Of a DNA stretch of 17,994 nucleotides, positions 14,941-17,994 are shown one piece after another (positions within the stretch are counted from its first letter, which is position 1; each line of letters begins with the position of its first letter). Source of the DNA: Fimenecus stercoravium (GTDB taxonomy: Bacteria; Bacillota; Clostridia; Oscillospirales; Acutalibacteraceae); NCBI GenBank assembly GCA_018711545.1, contig DVIC01000118.1, positions 1 to 17,994 on the forward strand, read 5' to 3'. A program made the translations under genes and the position numbers. The notes under the pieces were generated by a model. It saw only the letters and a program-made list of their open reading frames with translations, had not been told where the DNA came from and made no database searches.

Positions 14941-14992
14941 AAGGCGAGCAGCCGACCTGCGGCTGTGGGCTGCCCGCTTTAGAAGTGGGTAA
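14941..14992 (+). repeat. Tandem-hairpin patch resembling an IS200/IS605 end
   Basis: Between the surface-protein stop and its terminator lies a GC-rich structured patch: CAGCCG/CGGCTG (14949-14954/14960-14965), the competing GCAGCC/GGCTGC (14948-14953/14968-14973), and CCCGCTT-TAG-AAGTGGG (14973-14989). The last hairpin pairs fully only in plus-strand RNA. This layout recalls the right end and guide-RNA scaffold of IS200/IS605 TnpB elements, and TTAC (14933-14936) lies just left. No transposase is present, so if correct it is a remnant or small non-autonomous copy. Confidence 0.3.
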
Positions 14993-15008
14993 AGGAAAGT
15001 TCGAACAA

Positions 15009-17903
15009 TCAGTCTTCGCGATCACGACGGCTCTTGACAGCCAGCAGTGTAACCGCTGCGCCGACTGCAAGTGCAATCGCAGAAGAAGCAATGCCCGCAA
15101 TCGTGGAACCGGTCGTCGGGATGTTCGGGTCGCCGGTCTGTGCGGTACCGTCGCCGCCGCCGGGGTTATTTTCCCCGCCGCCGCCAAGGAGGCCGCCGAT
15201 GCCATTGATGATGTCGCCGATGATCGGGATATCACCGATGCCGCCGCCGAAGAGGTTGTTGAAGAAGTCGCGGATCTTTTCAAAGAAATTACCAAGGTCT
15301 TCGAGTCCGCCGCCGCTGCCGCCGCCACCGATCTCGGGAAGCGGATCAGCGATCGTAACGAGGGCTACGATGGCCGCATCTGCGGGAAGGAACTGCTTGA
15401 TCACATCGAACACAGGACCAAGAAGGGAGCCGAGCGTGGGATTAAGCGCCGAAACGAGCGATTTCGCAGCTTCGGAATTCGCCATCAAAACATCGTCATA
15501 GACGAAACGAACAAGTGTGACGAAAACATCCGGCTGATCGGCTTCGATCGCAACTCTGTAAGCGCTGTCAAGGCAGACACTGTCTGTAATGACCTGCGCA
15601 CCGCAGCCTTCTACATCCTTCAGGAACTGAATGAACTCAGCCTCGCTGATCGAGAACGGGATCGTGGTCGTCTCGTTGACCGCGATGTTGATGGTCAGGG
15701 TGCCGGTGTTCGGATAATTCACAGTGCCGCCGCTGCTGACGCTGCCGGGATCGTAAGTGATGCCTTCAATGCCAAGGCCGCCGAGCGTATCAAAGAGGCC
15801 TTCCGCCGTGAAGTCCAGCGTGGGAAGTGTAATACCGGCCATGCCAAGCAGGCTGGAAATTCTGCCGATGATCGCCTGCACGTTGTCGTTGATAACACCG
15901 CTGTTGAGCGCATAGGCAAGATTGGGCAGGACTTCCATCAGCGTGGTGACGGGCGTCTCGGCAAATTCATCAAGGAAATCAAAGACCGCGTTCAAGATCG
16001 GCACAAAACGCGCTACGATCTTTTCATCGTCTGTTGCAGCCGCATCCACCGCTTCGGAGTAGGTTGCGGAATCCATGCATTCAATGCCGATGGCTTCAAA
16101 GATGTGCACGATGTTCTCGTAGGAGCCCTGCGAATAGGTGTTGTTTTCAAAGTCGTATTCGTTTTCAAACTGAAGCGAGGAGAAAAGCATGCTGCCGACG
16201 TTAATGAAGAGATACTTCAAATCCATGAGAAGCGTCAGATGCATGGAAACAGCTCTGCTGAAGCCTTCCTTGTCGCCGTCCAGGAACCAGTCGCCGTCGT
16301 TGTAGGTCAGGACTTCCCAGGTGTCGCCGGCTTCAACGGCGTTGATGAGCGCCTGAACCGCACCCTTCCATTCGGGATAAATGGGCGTGTAATTGCCTTC
16401 TTCATCCTGCGTCGCTAAGTGATTCAGCAGGTGAGACGGCTTGATTTCGCCCATACCGAGCGAGGTGAGCAGGGGGCCGATCGCCTGCGCTACCGACGTG
16501 ACAGATGCATTTGTGTAAAGCGAGCTGACCAGCGTCTGGAGATCGGAGCCGGCAGCCAGCTTTGCAATTTCGTTGACCAGCGAATTCATCTTGGGCAGGG
16601 AATCCTGCACCTTCGAGTAGGGGGCGCCGGCCGGATAGGTCACAGCAGTCTTATTGAACGCGGGGAATTCCGGCCTTTCCTGAGAAGCGTTGTTGGTCAG
16701 CGCGAAATAGGTCAGGGCATCGATCTTAGCCTTAGCTTCATCGGAAAGCTCACTGCGCAGGGACGAGGGAAGCGCGTCGTACTTTTCGCGGGCTTCCAGC
16801 GCAACTTCAAGCGTGTAAGGCTCGTTGACGGCAGCAATATACGTTTCAAAGGCTCCGACGTCAGCATATTTTGCATAGTCGCTGACCAGTCCGGGAAGGT
16901 CTCTCGCATAGACCTTTTCGGTGCTGGTCCAAGTCTCCGTCGGCGGGTCGGGATCCATATACGAACACGCATAGGCACGCAAGCCGCGCAAAGCGCTCTT
17001 CGCGATAGCGCTGAAATTGTTATAATATTCGCTTGCTTCTGCCGCTTTTTGATAATCTTTATTGGTCTGGAAGGCTTTAACAGCCTCGGTCGCCATGGGA
17101 ACGAACGTTGCGATCTGTGCATATTCGGAAGCGCCGGTCTCTGTTACGACCTTGTTGATCGCTTCAGGAAGCTTGCCGTACTCGTGCGCTTCCTTAGCAA
17201 GGTTGTATGCACGCATATCCGCCACGTACTGCGGGTCTTTTGAGGTTTCCGGATAATCGCCGGAGCTGGGGCGCTCGCCTTCATACGGGTCCGCTTTTTT
17301 CAAGTCAGTCCAAACCCTGTTCACTACGTTATAGAACGCGCCTGCCTGGTAATTGTTGTCCGCGTTCATACCATAGTAGAAAAGACCGTAGGTTGAATAC
17401 GCCGTGCCCGCGATGACGCGCGCGTTCACGGAAAGATCCTTAAACAGCTGCAAAAGCGTCTCCGCGTTCGTTGAGGTTTTGACAAGGCCGGCGTCAACCG
17501 CGGCCTGCGCCGCATTGATGTCCGGTGCGTTCAATTCGCTCACGATCTTCGCCGAAACCTCTTTGCGGATGGTCGAAGAAACGGAGCTTGCATTGTCGGA
17601 GGCTACGGCGCACTCATAGGTGTACATGAGCTGCGTGAGCTTGTCGAGCGCAACAATGTCGATGCTGTTTTTCTGCTCGTCCGTAAGCGCCTTAAAGCCG
17701 GCAACCAACTCATCGTAAGCTGCCTTATCCTCTGCCGAGGGCGCATTGGTGCTCATGTCGCCGTCATAAGCGGTTATTTTCTCTTCGAGAGCCGTAACCG
17801 CTCCGTCAGGCTCTTGCGCAGCCGCTACAAGGCCTGCCGAAATGACCGACAGCACCATAAGCACGGACAAGAGGACGCTTAAAAGCTTTTTGTGCTTTTT
17901 CAT
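15009..17903 (-). CDS. Large cell-wall-anchored surface protein, IPTTG sorting signal
   Basis: A 964-residue secreted protein of unknown function. Residues 1-29 are a signal peptide (MKKHKK start, hydrophobic core, cleavage expected after VAAA). The long middle is mainly helical, with two look-alike helical segments (about 57-95 and 364-402, each with YD..L...L..E/D...ID.L). A beta-rich part follows around 740-830. A Gly-rich linker then encloses FFEKIRDFFNNLFG. The C-terminus is a sorting signal: IPTTG (928-932), a hydrophobic helix of about 22 residues and a KSRRDRED tail, so a sortase probably links it to peptidoglycan. IPTTG differs from LPXTG at the first residue. The ATG at 17903 has GGAGA eight bases upstream. 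The gene has its own promoter and terminator, and no sortase gene is in the window. Confidence 0.88.
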   Translation of the reverse strand: MKKHKKLLSVLLSVLMVLSVISAGLVAAAQEPDGAVTALEEKITAYDGDMSTNAPSAEDKAAYDELVAGFKALTDEQKNSIDIVALDKLTQLMYTYECAVASDNASSVSSTIRKEVSAKIVSELNAPDINAAQAAVDAGLVKTSTNAETLLQLFKDLSVNARVIAGTAYSTYGLFYYGMNADNNYQAGAFYNVVNRVWTDLKKADPYEGERPSSGDYPETSKDPQYVADMRAYNLAKEAHEYGKLPEAINKVVTETGASEYAQIATFVPMATEAVKAFQTNKDYQKAAEASEYYNNFSAIAKSALRGLRAYACSYMDPDPPTETWTSTEKVYARDLPGLVSDYAKYADVGAFETYIAAVNEPYTLEVALEAREKYDALPSSLRSELSDEAKAKIDALTYFALTNNASQERPEFPAFNKTAVTYPAGAPYSKVQDSLPKMNSLVNEIAKLAAGSDLQTLVSSLYTNASVTSVAQAIGPLLTSLGMGEIKPSHLLNHLATQDEEGNYTPIYPEWKGAVQALINAVEAGDTWEVLTYNDGDWFLDGDKEGFSRAVSMHLTLLMDLKYLFINVGSMLFSSLQFENEYDFENNTYSQGSYENIVHIFEAIGIECMDSATYSEAVDAAATDDEKIVARFVPILNAVFDFLDEFAETPVTTLMEVLPNLAYALNSGVINDNVQAIIGRISSLLGMAGITLPTLDFTAEGLFDTLGGLGIEGITYDPGSVSSGGTVNYPNTGTLTINIAVNETTTIPFSISEAEFIQFLKDVEGCGAQVITDSVCLDSAYRVAIEADQPDVFVTLVRFVYDDVLMANSEAAKSLVSALNPTLGSLLGPVFDVIKQFLPADAAIVALVTIADPLPEIGGGGSGGGLEDLGNFFEKIRDFFNNLFGGGIGDIPIIGDIINGIGGLLGGGGENNPGGGDGTAQTGDPNIPTTGSTIAGIASSAIALAVGAAVTLLAVKSRRDRED

Positions 17904-17926
17904 GTTCTTCTCTCCTTTTTCATGCG

Positions 17927-17952
17927 GTCTGTTTCTAAAAACAGACTTTTTT
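17927..17952. promoter_or_regulatory. 5' UTR hairpin of the surface-protein gene
   Basis: A perfect 8-bp stem, GTCTGTTT (17927-17934) with AAACAGAC (17939-17946), lies in the leader between the promoter and the ribosome site. Read on the minus strand it sits near the 5' end of the transcript, where it may stabilise the mRNA. Read on the plus strand it is followed by TTTTTT and looks like a terminator against antisense transcription. Confidence 0.45.
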
Positions 17953-17962
17953 GTACAAAGCT

Positions 17963-17992
17963 ATTATAATCCTATTGATAAAATAAAGTCAA
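17963..17992 (-). promoter_or_regulatory. Sigma-A promoter of the surface-protein gene
   Basis: On the minus strand TTGACT (17987-17992), an 18-bp spacer and a perfect TATAAT (17963-17968) give a strong promoter. The start would be near 17956, with a leader of about 53 nt. Nothing upstream of it is visible because the window ends. Confidence 0.75.
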
Positions 17993-17994
17993 TC

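Noticed and set aside
15140..15330. GCC/CCG triplet runs in the surface gene looking like a DNA repeat
   Set aside because: They encode the Gly-rich C-terminal linker (Gly codons read on the minus strand) and need no separate explanation.
14772..16418. 548-codon open frame on the plus strand
   Set aside because: It is antisense to the surface protein and crosses a terminator and the ZIP promoter; there is no ribosome site and no domain.

Overview
The window reads as chromosome from a Gram-positive, low-to-mid GC bacterium, most likely an uncultured gut-type Clostridia (Oscillospirales or Christensenellales-like). The evidence is purine-rich Shine-Dalgarno sites before nearly every gene, sigma-A-type promoters, many intrinsic terminators, a lipobox protein, and a large surface protein ending in a sortase-type sorting signal. 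The taxonomic placement is inference. No tRNA, rRNA, CRISPR array, complete insertion sequence or phage gene was seen.

Left part (1-8.5 kb, all on the minus strand). The window opens with the first 28 codons of a secreted protein that runs off the edge. Then comes a compact seven-gene myo-inositol catabolic operon, transcribed right to left as iolJ-iolC-iolB-iolD-iolE-mmsA(iolA)-iolG. It ends at an intrinsic terminator at about 251-277. Together the genes give the whole route: inositol dehydrogenase (IolG), inosose dehydratase (IolE), trihydroxycyclohexanedione hydrolase (IolD), deoxyglucuronate isomerase (IolB), kinase (IolC), aldolase (IolJ) and semialdehyde dehydrogenase (MmsA). The products are dihydroxyacetone phosphate and acetyl-CoA. 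No inositol transporter or IolR-type regulator lies inside the window. A good promoter sits before iolJ, with a perfect TGTGA-N4-TCACA palindrome about 75 bp upstream of the expected start, suggesting Crp/Fnr-family control.

Middle part (8.5-11.9 kb). A plus-strand promoter drives a short leader that ends in a perfect 12-bp terminator-like hairpin. This is followed by a small lipoprotein gene and an unrecognised membrane-anchored protein gene. A bidirectional terminator separates them from a minus-strand CPA2-type cation/proton antiporter, which is preceded on the same strand by a small PII-like protein gene. This pair is the most interesting candidate regulatory system in the window.

Right part (11.9-18 kb). 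A plus-strand set follows: an RluA-family pseudouridine synthase, a class I methyltransferase and a GNAT acetyltransferase, the last two overlapping by ATGA. A strong bidirectional terminator then separates these from a minus-strand ZIP metal transporter. The end is taken by a minus-strand 964-residue cell-wall-anchored surface protein with its own promoter, a 5' UTR hairpin, and a structured patch after its stop codon resembling the end of an IS200/IS605-type element.
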